From NCBI GenBank assembly GCA_963728165.1, contig CAVSIY010000006.1, positions 248,001 to 312,000 of the forward strand: DNA of 64,000 nt, given 5' to 3'. The number at the start of each line of letters is the position of its first letter. The stretch's first letter is position 1. This DNA comes from Hyphomicrobium_A sp963728165 (lineage in GTDB: Bacteria; Pseudomonadota; Alphaproteobacteria; Rhizobiales; Hyphomicrobiaceae). The position numbers and the translations under genes are program-made. A model generated the notes under the pieces. The model ran no database searches and had not been told where the DNA came from. It saw only the letters and a program-made list of their open reading frames with translations. Positions 45,336 to 57,700 of this stretch are shown piece after piece.

Positions 45336-45971
45336 TTTCCCTAAGTGAGATTTTGCTTGGTTTAGTTGCGTCCCGGGGGGTCTTTCTTCTTTTCAGGGCG
45401 GTCCACCGGACAGCCTTGGCCTGCGCCTGAGCGACACGATCCAAGAGACCACCGAGGGAGCTGCGATCTCGGTTACGTACCGGTCATCAGCTCGGCTGAA
45501 GGTATCTCGCGCATGCGCGGATAGTTCGGGCCAGATAGTCGGCTTTCGCCCAAACGTCGATTTGATGTGATCTAGAATCGGGCCCGCAGGGCCCGCTGGC
45601 GCACCGGACGGCAGAAACTGCGAACACTTATGTGATCGAAGTCACGGTCTAAAGATGAATGCAGGGGGCACTCCAATCTCCCCTCCCCTGTCGGCTAAAT
45701 TACCAGGGCTCCAAGGACTGCAGGGCCTGCGACAACTAGGGGTGATGGGGCCGCACCTATACAGAGCGGTCATCCGCCGACTCGGCCAGCGACAACCGCC
45801 GGGGACCCGGTTCGGGTGCGCTCTATCTCACTAGCGGAAGTCGTCCGACCTCGATCGAAGAGCCGGAAGCCGCCGCCGATTAGGTCCGCTCTTTGAGACA
45901 GACCGGCCATCGTTGCCTCGGCTCCCGATGCGTGCTCATGGCCCAATGCGGACCAAAGGTACTGCTTGAAA
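45336..45971. other. Intergenic stretch with repeat R2 copy b
   Basis: About 640 bases with no intact gene. R2 copy b lies at 45579-45657. The rest shows no family, no tRNA and no clear hairpin. Confidence 0.45.
45579..45657 (+). repeat. Repeat R2 copy b: orphan 3' gene end
   Basis: About 79 bases similar (roughly 80%) to 20932-21009. One frame reads GPLAHRTAETANTYVIEVTV followed by TAA. No upstream coding part belongs to it. Both copies lie in gene-poor spacers and look like leftovers of the same lost gene family. Confidence 0.6.
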
Positions 45972-48272
45972 TCAAGCCGCCGTCACGGCGTGCTCGTAGA
46001 TGTCCTCCTCCTGGGCATTGTGGATGCGGACGAGCGCCTCGAGTGATTCAATCACTCGCTGAGCATCACGGATCAGATACCTGTCCGCATCATCGGCTTT
46101 GAGCCCGTCGCAAAGTCGCGCCAGCGATCGTGCAAGGTGTAGAATTTCGCGATGCGCGCGGCTCATGGCGGAGAGCCCGTGAGCATCGTGAAGGAACTTC
46201 GCTAGGCGCGGATAGACGATGCTTTCGTCCTTGCGCTCATGCTCGACCAGCTTCCGCTCGACCAGGCGGTTTGCTTCAACAATGAGTTGCACCGCTTCCT
46301 CCCCCGTCGTGTCGTCCAGGGCATCGGCGATTTCGCGCAGCCGGTCGAGCGACAACTCGAGGTCTTTGTGCTCTTCATTGAGGAGTTTGGCGGCGGTCGG
46401 CTCCATGCTGGCACGGCCGAATCTGTGGCCAGGGCGAAGCGCGCGGAGCGCGTTGAGGATCACGATAACGTCGATTGCCTCCTGGGTCAGCGCACCGGCA
46501 ACGGGCGCGAGCCAGCCAAAAGCGGCCGCGCTCATGGCGATCCCTGACATCGCCATACCGGCCCCGATGCTCTGCAGCGCAATCCGGCGCGTCCTACGGG
46601 CGATCGAGACAGCATCAGAGACACGGTCTAGCCGATCAACCAGGATGACCACGTCAGCGGCTTCCGATGAGGCGCTGGCCCCCCGTGCGCCCATGGCGAT
46701 ACCGACATCGGCAGCGGCAAGTGCCGGAGCATCATTTATCCCGTCTCCGACCATCAGTGTTGGGTGTAGCCGCTGCTCCATGGCGACGGCCTCGACCTTG
46801 TCCGAGGGCACTCGCTCGGCCAACACTGCATCCAGGTCCAGCGCCGCAGCAATAGTTTCGGCGGCGTCGGCCCGGTCGCCAGTGACCATCACGATCCTGC
46901 GGACTCCTGCGTCTCGAAGCGCCTCTATCGCTTTTGGCGTTTCTCGCCGCAACTCGTCGCCCATAAGGATCGCGCCGATTGGGTGACCGTCGATAGATAC
47001 AAACACGCTCAGCGCCGAGCGCCATGACGCCCGTCGTAGCGCGCGCATCGCCCAAGCGGCGGGGCGCTGCTTTCCATAGACAAGCTCGGCGGAGCCAACG
47101 CGGACGAGGCGCCCGAGGATCCGCCCTTCCAGGCCGGAGCCCATGCTCTCCTTCACCTGGCTGGATGTCTCCAGCGTCAACCCTCTGGCGACCGCCGCCG
47201 ATACGATGGCCGCAGCGACGACATGATGGGATGCTTGCTCCAGGGATGCGGCAAGCCGCAAAATTTCATCGGCGCTTTGCTTTGGCGCAGTTTCGATCGC
47301 AACAAGCCGCGCTCCACCGACAGTCAATGTGCCGGTCTTGTCAAACATGACGGTGTGTGCGCGCGCAAGGGCTTCGAGGGGACCACCGCCCTTGATCAGG
47401 ATTCCGAGCCGGGCCGCCTGGGAAACGCCTGCGATAAACGCAACCGGAGCAGCGAGAATAAGCGGACATGGTGTTGCGGCGACGAGCACCGCCAGCCCCC
47501 GTATCGGATCGCCCGAGAGCAGCCATGCGGCTCCAGCGATGAGGAGCGTGAGCGGAAGAAGCAGTAAAGCGTAGCGATCCGCCAAACGAATGAAAGGCGA
47601 CTTTGCCGTTTGCGCTGCGGTGACCATACGTACGATGCCGGCATAGGTGCTCTCACCTGCTACGGCCGTTGCGCGCAGATCGAAGGTCTGTCCCGCGTTG
47701 ATCGTTCCGCTGTGGACGGGTTGCCCGCGTGTGCGCGTGACGGGGATAGGCTCGCCCGTGAGCGCTGATTCATCGACGGTTGCGCTTTCGCCGGCGACGA
47801 TGCCGTCGACGGGAATGACTTCGCCTGCACGGGCAATAAGAATATCCCCAACCCGTACATCCTCGATACCGATGTCCTGGACCTTAGAGTCGAGCCGTTG
47901 ATGTGCCACGCGGGGAGCGCGGTCGACCAAAGATTTCAGATCTCGCTCGGCGCGAGCAACGGCGAAGTCCTCCAGCACGTTTCCGCCGGCGTACATTACG
48001 GCCACGACGATTCCGGCCAGGGGCTGTCCAAGAAGAATTGCAGCCGACATCGAAAGGAAGGCGATGGGATCGACGCCCATCCGGCCGGACATCAGGTCAC
48101 GAGCCATCGAGACCGCTAGACCTGCGATCACGGGGATCGTCCCTACGGTCCACAACCATGCTGCGAGCGAGCCTTGTCCCACGAGCCAAGCGGCGGCGCC
48201 CGCCGCCAAGCAGGACACCGCAATCACGATGAGTGCACGCCTAATTACCCGATCACTCATGGGAAGCCGCAT
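45972..48272 (-). CDS. P1B-5-type metal ATPase with C-terminal hemerythrin domain (Nia-like)
   Basis: A 766-residue P-type ATPase. The membrane metal site is TPC (AATPCPLILAAPVAFIAG, about residue 270). Phosphorylation motif FDKTGTLTVGG, actuator TGEP (VDESALTGEPIPV) and hinge MVGDGINDAPALAAADVGIA are intact. The last 150 residues form a hemerythrin-like domain (LLNEEHKDLELSLDRLREI, VEHERKDESIVYPRL, HNAQEEDIYEH). TPC plus hemerythrin defines P1B-5; the Sinorhizobium meliloti member Nia exports Ni and Fe. No N-terminal metal-binding domain is seen. Start 48272 (MRLPMSDR) follows AAGG; a longer in-frame start exists at 48473. Confidence 0.95.
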   Translation of the reverse strand: MRLPMSDRVIRRALIVIAVSCLAAGAAAWLVGQGSLAAWLWTVGTIPVIAGLAVSMARDLMSGRMGVDPIAFLSMSAAILLGQPLAGIVVAVMYAGGNVLEDFAVARAERDLKSLVDRAPRVAHQRLDSKVQDIGIEDVRVGDILIARAGEVIPVDGIVAGESATVDESALTGEPIPVTRTRGQPVHSGTINAGQTFDLRATAVAGESTYAGIVRMVTAAQTAKSPFIRLADRYALLLLPLTLLIAGAAWLLSGDPIRGLAVLVAATPCPLILAAPVAFIAGVSQAARLGILIKGGGPLEALARAHTVMFDKTGTLTVGGARLVAIETAPKQSADEILRLAASLEQASHHVVAAAIVSAAVARGLTLETSSQVKESMGSGLEGRILGRLVRVGSAELVYGKQRPAAWAMRALRRASWRSALSVFVSIDGHPIGAILMGDELRRETPKAIEALRDAGVRRIVMVTGDRADAAETIAAALDLDAVLAERVPSDKVEAVAMEQRLHPTLMVGDGINDAPALAAADVGIAMGARGASASSEAADVVILVDRLDRVSDAVSIARRTRRIALQSIGAGMAMSGIAMSAAAFGWLAPVAGALTQEAIDVIVILNALRALRPGHRFGRASMEPTAAKLLNEEHKDLELSLDRLREIADALDDTTGEEAVQLIVEANRLVERKLVEHERKDESIVYPRLAKFLHDAHGLSAMSRAHREILHLARSLARLCDGLKADDADRYLIRDAQRVIESLEALVRIHNAQEEDIYEHAVTAA

Positions 48273-48565
48273 CGTGCCTTGCCAGGTGAGTACGTTACCG
48301 AACCAGCGCTGTCCGCCAAGGATAGCTTTCATCCCGCCTCGAACTGCATCAAGAGCTCGGCCGCAATATGCATTCGCAAAGCTTACGGCATTGATGCAAG
48401 TCACTGCGCAAAGTGGCGCGGGATAGCAACATTCGAGCCGCCAGAGAGAATGCAGGAGTGGCGTCGCTGACACGGTGGCAATGTCGGGTCGCAGATGGCG
48501 GCCGGCAGCCAGGCGTCCTCTGAACTAGGTCAAACCATGCAAAGAAATGGGTCATAGGGGTCCAC

Positions 48566-48679
48566 ATGCTCACAGTAATTCTGAGCGGCTACCATCCTTA
48601 CCTCACGTGGAGCTTGATATTGGTCGCGCTGGTTTTATTTTTCGCTTGGTTCCTGACTGCCTGGTGGCGCCATAAATAA
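48566..48679 (+). CDS. Possible 37-residue single-helix membrane peptide
   Basis: Reads MLTVILSGYHPYLTWSLILV and continues with a hydrophobic helix to end in AWWRHK and TAA. AGGGG lies about 6 bases before ATG 48566. One membrane helix with basic, Trp-rich C-terminus is a common form of small inner-membrane proteins. It stands 145 bp upstream of cytochrome b561 on the same strand. No family known; could be chance. Confidence 0.4.
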   Translation: MLTVILSGYHPYLTWSLILVALVLFFAWFLTAWWRHK

Positions 48680-48824
48680 ACTAAGTGGGTAAGCCGGTTG
48701 TGTGTCGCCTGTCTTCCTGGAGATCGAGCGGCGCGGATGAAAGTGCAACAGGCTGCACCTAGCGAGTAAGAAGCAAGGAGCGAACTCACTGGCGACGCTA
48801 CTGACGGAAATCGAGGAGGCTCGA

Positions 48825-49391
48825 ATGAGCACCGCAGATACGAGGCAGGTCTACGTTTGGGATTGGTTCGTGAGGACGTTCCACTGGAGTCTTGCTATCG
48901 CCTTTGCGATCGCTTTCCTCACCGAGGACGATACGCTCAATATTCATGTCTGGGCTGGATACGCGGTGGGTGTTCTGCTGATCGCTCGTGTCATTTGGGG
49001 TCTCGTGGGACCACGCTATGCGAGGTTTTCAGACTTCGTCTACAGACCGACCACCGCCGCGCACTACATCGGCGACACGTTTCGCTTTCGCTCCAAACGG
49101 TATCTCGGTCATAGCCCGGGCGGAGGAGCGATGATCGTATTGCTGATGGCGCTTTTGGCTGCAACAGTGGTCACGGGAATGATTGTCTATGGCGGCGAGC
49201 ATCACGGCGGACTTCTTGCAGGCATTGTTAGCAGTCAAACAGCCGAGGCGCTTGAAGACGTCCATAACATCCTCGCCGACATCGCTCTTGCTTTCGTGTT
49301 GGCCCACATTGCTGCAGTCGTGATCGCCAGCTTCGCGCACCGGGAGAACCTCGTCTGGTCGATGTTCACGGGCTACAAGAGGGAACTGTAA
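48825..49391 (+). CDS. Cytochrome b561-type membrane protein
   Basis: A 188-residue diheme b-type cytochrome with four helices. His residues sit in DWFVRTFHWSLAIAFAIAFL, LNIHVWAGYAVGVLLIARVI, LEDVHNILADIALAFVLAHI and AHIAAVVIASF, the usual four-His pattern of the Ni,Fe-hydrogenase b subunit/CybB family (PF01292). It moves electrons between quinone and a periplasmic partner. No hydrogenase or obvious partner lies beside it. GGAGG precedes ATG 48825 by about 6 bases. Confidence 0.87.
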   Translation: MSTADTRQVYVWDWFVRTFHWSLAIAFAIAFLTEDDTLNIHVWAGYAVGVLLIARVIWGLVGPRYARFSDFVYRPTTAAHYIGDTFRFRSKRYLGHSPGGGAMIVLLMALLAATVVTGMIVYGGEHHGGLLAGIVSSQTAEALEDVHNILADIALAFVLAHIAAVVIASFAHRENLVWSMFTGYKREL

Positions 49392-49474
49392 CTTTCGGGC
49401 GATCTCACACCGGGTGCAGGTGCTTCCGGGGCGGCGCGACCGCGTGCGCACAAGCGAGCAACGCTTGCGGGGAA

Positions 49475-51171
<1,697 letters not shown>

Positions 51172-51334
51172 TGATGCGGCGCCCTTGATACCCGATCCGC
51201 TGGGTCGCGGCAAACGGCTGAGGGCGAAAAACGCGGTGCGTTGTCGTTGCCGCCACGGGGGGCCGCCCGCGTTGGCCCTTCTCTTGCGGGGAAAGCCTCA
51301 AGCAACGGCTTGACGGCCCGGCGAGAGGTTTCCA

Positions 51335-52531
51335 ATGTCCCAAACTGCGACGCCCGCAGAGCCCATGTGCCGGGATGAGGCATGGCGCAGCTTGCGCACC
51401 AACTTGCGCGCCGATACGCGCACCTCTGGCGCGCCGCCGGCGCCCCCGGTCGCGCCCTGGATGGCGGGGGCCGACGAGCGCGTCGTCTGGTTCGACTACG
51501 CCAAGGGCATGTGCATCATCCTCGTCGTCATGATGCATTCGACGCTGGGCGTGGGCGACGCCATGGGCCAGCAAGGCTTCATGCATTGGGTCGTCGCCTT
51601 CGCCAAGCCCTTCCGCATGCCCGACTTCTACCTGTTGTCGGGCCTCTTCCTCTTCCGCGTCATCGACCGCGACTGGCGCACCTACCTCGACCGCAAGGTG
51701 GTGCATTTCGGCTATTTCTATGTGCTCTGGCTCGTCATCCTGATGAGCGTCAAGCAGGCGCCGCTGCTAGCCTCGGACCCGCAAGCCTGGCTCGCAGCCG
51801 TTGCGCACGCCTTTGTCGCGCCCAACCCCAACCTGTGGTTCATCTACGTGCTGCCGCTGTTCTTCGTGGCAACCAAGCTTGCACGCGCAATCGGACTGCC
51901 GAGCTGGGCGCTGTGGCTTGGCGCCGCCGCCATGCAGACCGTCCCCATGCACACCGGCTGGGAAGCCATCGACGATTACGGGGCGCACTACTTCGTGTTC
52001 TTTTTGACGGGCTACATGCTGGCGCCGAAGGTGTTCCAGCTCGCGGCCTGGGCGCGCGAGAACGTCGGCCTCGCCCTGATCGGCCTGTCGGGCTGGTTCG
52101 TGTTCAACGCGACCATCGCCTTCGAGCCGTCGCACCTCGACGGGATCGAGACGATGGCGCAGGTGCCTATTCTGCGCATCGCTTTCGGCCTCATCGGCGC
52201 CATCGCCGTGGTGACGGTCGCCTCGCTGCTGTCGCGTCTCGACGCCGCGCGCTTCATCCGCTACGCTGGGCGCAACTCCATCGTGCTTTATGTGTCGTTC
52301 GTGCTGCCGATGGCGGCGACGCGCATTCTCCTCATAAGGTCCGGGCTCATCGACGATGTCGGCGTCATCTCGCTCATCGTCACCGCGGTGGCGGTCGCCG
52401 TGCCGCTCACGCTGCACGCGTTTGTGCGCAACACGCGCTTCCGCTTCCTCTACGAGCGCCCTGAGCGTTTCAAGATCGAGCGCCGCCGCAGTGTTGCACC
52501 CACGCCCAGGGCTGCCGCGCAGGCCGCCTGA
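51335..52531 (+). CDS. Acyltransferase 3 family membrane protein
   Basis: A 398-residue protein with about ten membrane helices and the family start DERVVWFDYAKGMCIILVVM then MHSTLGVGD, where the His is the expected catalytic residue, and MPDFYLLSGLFLFRV. PF01757 proteins move acyl groups (often acetyl or succinyl) onto exported sugars or lipids. It is the first gene right of the tRNA and is intact, as are all genes beyond it. A Pro/Ala-rich N-terminus and basic C-terminus flank the membrane domain. Confidence 0.9.
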   Translation: MSQTATPAEPMCRDEAWRSLRTNLRADTRTSGAPPAPPVAPWMAGADERVVWFDYAKGMCIILVVMMHSTLGVGDAMGQQGFMHWVVAFAKPFRMPDFYLLSGLFLFRVIDRDWRTYLDRKVVHFGYFYVLWLVILMSVKQAPLLASDPQAWLAAVAHAFVAPNPNLWFIYVLPLFFVATKLARAIGLPSWALWLGAAAMQTVPMHTGWEAIDDYGAHYFVFFLTGYMLAPKVFQLAAWARENVGLALIGLSGWFVFNATIAFEPSHLDGIETMAQVPILRIAFGLIGAIAVVTVASLLSRLDAARFIRYAGRNSIVLYVSFVLPMAATRILLIRSGLIDDVGVISLIVTAVAVAVPLTLHAFVRNTRFRFLYERPERFKIERRRSVAPTPRAAAQAA

Positions 52532-52785
52532 TCCCGCCGGCCCCGGTGCGGGCGCCAAAGAAAGACCCCTGGTGATCTCTGGCGCCCCCCGGAAACGAGG
52601 GTAGGATCGCCAGTGCGCGCTCGCGCCCTATCGCAGGCCCAAGGTTCGGGTGGCAAATATCGGCTTAAGGGGCCGATGAGGTGGCCGGTGGCGATGCTGG
52701 CCGCGACGTGCTTCATACTCTCCTCTCAAAGAAGAGCAGTCGAACGACAAACCTCCACGGGTCCCTCTCGCAAGAGGGGCAAACA

Positions 52786-54759
52786 ATGGAGGATCAGGGG
52801 AAACGCGAGATGCTGAATAACAAGGTCATCACGGCGGCCGAAGCCATTGCGCTGGTCCGTGACAACGACGTCGTGGCGACAACGGGATTTGTCCAGAGCT
52901 GCATTCCCGAGGGACTTCACGCTGCCCTCGAGCAGCGTTTTGTCGAGACCGGCGCGCCCAAGGGCCTCACACTCATCATGTGCGCGGGAGCCGGCGACAG
53001 CAAGGGGCTGGGCACGGGCCGCCTGCACCACGAAGGGCTCTTGAAGCGCGTCATCGCGGCCAACTTCGGCCGCATGCCGAAGGTGGCGGAAGCCGCGCGG
53101 GACAACAAGATCCAGGCCTACAACCTGCCGCAAGGCATCATCTCCAAGCTCTACCGCTCGTGCGCGTCGGGTCAGCCGGGCCTCTTCTCCAAGGTCGGCT
53201 TGCACACTTACGTCGATCCGCGCTTAGGGGGCGGCAAGGTCAATGAGGCGACCACCGAGGATTTGGTGAAGCTCGTCGAGGCCGAGGGGCGCGAATGGCT
53301 CTTCTATAAGGCCACGCCGATCGACGTGGCCCTGATCCGCGCCACGAGCGCCGATCCCTCCGGCAACCTCAGCATGGAGAAGGAGGCCCTCACGCTCGAC
53401 AGCCTGGCGCAGGCGATGGGCGCGCACAACAATGGCGGCATCGTCATTGCCCAGGTGGAGCGCGTCGTCGAGCAGGGCTCGCTCAAGCCAAAGGACGTGA
53501 AGGTGCCGGGCATCCTCGTCGATTGCGTGGTGGTCGCCGATCCCCCCGAGATGCATCGCATGAACTATGGCGTGCTCTACGACCCCGCCCTTTCCGGAGA
53601 GGTGCGCGTGCCGGTCGAGGGCATGGCGAAGATGCAGCTCGACGAGCGCAAGATCATTGCCCGCCGCGCCGCGTTCGAATTGCCGCCGAACGGTGTGATC
53701 AATCTCGGCGTCGGCGCGCCTGATGGCGTTGCAGCCGTCGCCAACGAGGAGAAGGTCACTGAATACATCGTCATGACGACGGAGGCGGGCGCGGTTGGTG
53801 GCGTGCTCGCCGGCGGCTCGAGTTTCGGCTCCTCCGCCAATGCCCATTCCATCATCGACCAGAACCAGATGTTCGATTTCTATCATGGCGGCGGCCTCGA
53901 CTTGACCTGCCTCGGCATGGCGGAATGCGACGCGAAGGGCAACGTCAACACCTCGAAGTTCGGCGGCCGCCTCAACGGTTGCGGCGGCTTCATCGACATC
54001 TCGCAGAACGCGCGCGCCGTGGTGTTCTGCGGCACGTTCACCGGCGGCGGCCTCAAGCTCGCGATCGAGGGCGGCGCGATCAGGATTGTGCAGGAGGGCA
54101 AGTTCCGCAAGTTCATGGAGAACGTGGAGCAGGTGACGTTCAGCGGGTCGTTTGCCGCCGAGCGCTCGCAGCCGGTGCTCTACGTCACCGAGCGCTGCGT
54201 GTTCCAGCTGACGCCCGGTGGCCTGGAGCTGATCGAGGTGGCGCCCGGCATCGAGATCGAGCGCGACATCCTCGCGCAAATGGATTTCAAGCCGATCATA
54301 AACAAGCCGATAGCGATGAACCCGCGCATCTTCGTCGACGAGCCGATGGAGCTGTTGTCGGATCTGCTCAATCTCACGCTTTCCGAGCGGGTCAGCTACG
54401 ATGCAGAGCGCAACATCCTGTTCCTCAACCTGGAGGGCTGGAGCGTGCGCAAGAAGGGCGACATCGACGATTTGCGCAAGGTGCTGATCGCTGCCTGCGA
54501 GAAGGCTGGAAAGCGCGTCAACGCGGTCGTCAATCACGACGGATGCCGGATCGCCGAGGATCTCTACGACGACTACGCCGGCATGATCGAGTACATGCTG
54601 CGCCACCACTACGCGACGACCACGCGCTACACCACCAGCGCCTTTATGCGCTTGAAGATGCGGGAGGCGCTGCGCAAACGCGGGGTGGCACCGCACGTCT
54701 TCGAGCGTGCCGAGGAGGCGCACGCGGTGTTGGAGGGGACCGGCGCCATGCCGGCATAG
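52786..54759 (+). CDS. Acyl-CoA:acetate/3-ketoacid CoA-transferase (fused alpha-beta)
   Basis: A 657-residue fused family I CoA-transferase (YdiF/propionate CoA-transferase type). The alpha half starts NNKVITAAEAIALVRDNDVV, then LTLIMCAGAGDSKGLGTGRL. The beta half has NLGVGAPDGVAAVANEE and the catalytic Glu region VMTTEAGAVGGVLAGGSSFG. A tail of about 150 residues (ISFK-type extension ending with VFERAEEAHAVLEG) is typical of the longer proteobacterial forms. It moves CoA between short-chain acids. ATG 52810 is an alternative start; both have purine-rich sequence upstream. Confidence 0.95.
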   Translation: MEDQGKREMLNNKVITAAEAIALVRDNDVVATTGFVQSCIPEGLHAALEQRFVETGAPKGLTLIMCAGAGDSKGLGTGRLHHEGLLKRVIAANFGRMPKVAEAARDNKIQAYNLPQGIISKLYRSCASGQPGLFSKVGLHTYVDPRLGGGKVNEATTEDLVKLVEAEGREWLFYKATPIDVALIRATSADPSGNLSMEKEALTLDSLAQAMGAHNNGGIVIAQVERVVEQGSLKPKDVKVPGILVDCVVVADPPEMHRMNYGVLYDPALSGEVRVPVEGMAKMQLDERKIIARRAAFELPPNGVINLGVGAPDGVAAVANEEKVTEYIVMTTEAGAVGGVLAGGSSFGSSANAHSIIDQNQMFDFYHGGGLDLTCLGMAECDAKGNVNTSKFGGRLNGCGGFIDISQNARAVVFCGTFTGGGLKLAIEGGAIRIVQEGKFRKFMENVEQVTFSGSFAAERSQPVLYVTERCVFQLTPGGLELIEVAPGIEIERDILAQMDFKPIINKPIAMNPRIFVDEPMELLSDLLNLTLSERVSYDAERNILFLNLEGWSVRKKGDIDDLRKVLIAACEKAGKRVNAVVNHDGCRIAEDLYDDYAGMIEYMLRHHYATTTRYTTSAFMRLKMREALRKRGVAPHVFERAEEAHAVLEGTGAMPA

Positions 54760-54780
54760 CCCTCACAGCGACACGACTGC

Positions 54781-57700
54781 CTACCCGAGGACGGGCGGGT
54801 CCACCGGGGCCGTCTGCGCAGGAGCCGCCCCCTCCTTGTTTCGTGCCTTGCGTCGTTGGTTCCATTCCTCGATCCGCTGCAGCACCACGAAGATCGACGG
54901 CACGAAGGCGACCGTCAGCAGCGTCGAGCCCAGCATGCCGGTCAGCACGGCGATGCCGATCGACTTCTGCGCGTTGGCGCCGGCGCCCGAGGCCCAAACC
55001 AGCGGCGCGACGCCGAGGATGAAGGCGAACGAGGTCATCAGGATCGGACGGAAGCGCGAGCGCGCAGCCGCAACCGCGGCCTCCAGAATCTCCTTGCCCT
55101 CCCGGATGCGCAGCTCGCGTGCGAACTCGACGATCAGAATGGCATTCTTGCTCGACAGCGCGATCAAAAGGATGAGGCCGATCTGCGTGTAAAGGTTGTT
55201 GGCGACGCCCAAGGCCAGCAGCGCCGCCGCCGTGCCGAGCAAGGCAAGCGGCACCGATACGATGACGGTTACCGGCGCAATCCAGCTCTCGTACTGGCCG
55301 GCGAGCACCAGATAGACGAGCAGCAGGCTCAGGCCGTAGATGAGGTAGATCTGGTTGCCGACCTCCTTCTCCTGGTAGGACATCGCCGTCCAGTCATACC
55401 CGGTGCCGGGCGGTAGCGTGTCGCTGGCGATCTGCTCGAGCAGGTTGAGGCCTTGCCCGGAGCTGTAGCCTTGCGCCGTCGTGGTGATGACGGTTGCCGC
55501 CGGATAGAGATTGTAGAGGCTGATCACGGACGGACCTGCCACGGTGGTGATGGTCGCCAGCGTGCCGAACGGCACCATGTCGCCGTCGTTGTTGCGCACC
55601 TGCAGATACTGCAGGCTTTCGGGGTTCAGACGGGCGGCGGCTTCCGCCTGCACGTAGATCTGGAACACGCGGCCGAACTTGTTGAATTGCCCCACGTAGG
55701 TCGAGCCGATGTAGGAGGAGAGCGCGTCGAGCGCATTGCCGAGCGGCACGCCGAGCGTCTCCGCCTTGACCCGATCGATGGTGACGTTGAGCTGAGGCGC
55801 GTCGGCGAGAAAGACGTTGGTCGCCGAGCGGATCATCGACTGGTCGCCGGCCCTGTCGGCGATCGCCTGCGCCAGCCCCTGCAGCTTGGCGTAGTCGAAG
55901 CTGCCGTCGCGGATCTCCACCTTCATGGTCGCGCCGGCAACATTGCCGATGCCTTGAATGGCCGGCGGCGGGATGACGAGCGCCGTGCCGTCGTTGATGT
56001 CCTTGACGCGCGCGCTCAAGCCCTTGTAGAGGCCGAGCAAATCCTCGCCCTTGCCGCGCTTGTCCCAGTCCTTGAGGATCACGTAGGCGATGCCGGCATT
56101 CGACAGGCTGGCGTTGTCGTTGAGCGCGGCAAGGCCAGCAATGGCGACAACCTGGTCGACGCCGGGCTGCTTCTTCACCCTGGTCGTGATGTCGTCGAGC
56201 GCGCGCGTCGTGCGCTCGAGCGAGGCGCCCTCAGGCAGCTGCGCCACGACGAGGAAATAGCCCTGATCCTCGATCGGGATGAACGCGGTCGGCACCCGGC
56301 TGAGGGCGTAGACGGCAAGGCAAACGAGGCCGGCCGTGATGACGGCCATCAGGCCGGCGCGGCCGACCATGCGCGCGATCAGGCGTGTATACGCGCCCTC
56401 CAGGGCGCCATACACGCGGTTGAAGCCGCGGTAGAAGACATTGCGCTGCTCGAGCGGCGTGACCGGCCGCAGCCACAGCGCGCACTGGGTCGGTTTGAGC
56501 GTCATGGCGTTGATGGCGCTGATCAGCGCCGTCGCCGCGATGACGAGGGCGAACTGGCGGTACATCTGCCCCGAAAGGCCGGGCAGGAAGGCCGCCGGAA
56601 CGAACACCGCCATCAGCACGAGCGTAATGCCGATGATCGGCCCGAGCAGCTCGTGCATGGCCTTGACCGCGGCGTCGTGCGGGGTTGCCCCGTGCTCGAT
56701 GTGCTTGGCGGCGCCTTCCACCACGATGATGGCGTCGTCGACCACTATGCCGATGGCGAGGATGATCGCGAACAGCGTCGACAGGTTCACCGTGAACCCG
56801 AGCGCCGCCATGGCGGCAAAGGCGCCGATGATGGTGACGGGGACCGTCGTCGCCGGCACCAGCGTCGCCCGCCAGTCCTGCAGGAAGACGAGAATGACCA
56901 CCAGCACCAGGACCGCCGCCTCGATGAGCGTCTTGTAGACGTCGTGGATGGAGGCTGAGACGAACTTGGTGGTGTCGAAGGGAACCGTCCAGATCATGCC
57001 TTCCGGAAAGGCGCCCGCCAGCACCTTCATGCGCGCCTCGACGCGCTTTGCCACGTCGAGCGCATTGGCGTCGGGCAGCAGGTAGACGGCAAGGCCGGCG
57101 GCGGGGCGCTGATCGAGCTTGAAGGTCTGGCTGTACTGCTGCGCGCCGAGCTCCACCCGCGCCACGTCCTTCAGCCGCGTGATCTTCCCGCCCTTGTCGG
57201 TTTTGACGATGATGTTCTCGAACTCGCTGACGTCGTCGAGCTTGCCTTTCACGTTGATCGAATACTGAAAAGTCTGTCCGTTCGGCACCGGGGGCAGGCC
57301 GACCTGGCCGGCGCTGGTCGAGCGGCTCTGCAGGTTGACGGCCTCGATCACGTCGGCAGGCACGAGGTCGCGGGCCTGCAGCTTTTGCGGATCGAGCCAG
57401 ATGCGGATGGCATATTGCCCGGCGCCGAACACGGCCACGCTGCCCACGCCATCGATGCGGGAGATCTCGTCGAGCAGGTTGATGGTGGCGTAGTTGGACA
57501 GAAAGAGGCTGTCGTAGCGTCCGTCGGGCGAGGTGAGCGTCACGATCTCCAGGATCGAGGTCGAGCGCTTGTTGGTCTGGACGCCCTGCTTCTGCACGCT
57601 CTCGGGCAGCGCGGCGAGCGCGCTCGACACCCTGTTCTCGACCAGGATCTGCGCCTTGTCGCCGTCCGTTCCGATCTTGAAGGTCACGGTGAGCGTATAC

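Noticed and set aside
53224..54723. A 499-codon open frame on the minus strand opposite the CoA-transferase gene
   Set aside because: It mirrors a clear, motif-bearing gene; long antisense frames are expected at this GC content. The same holds for long antisense frames opposite the hyf-like, RND and moaA genes.
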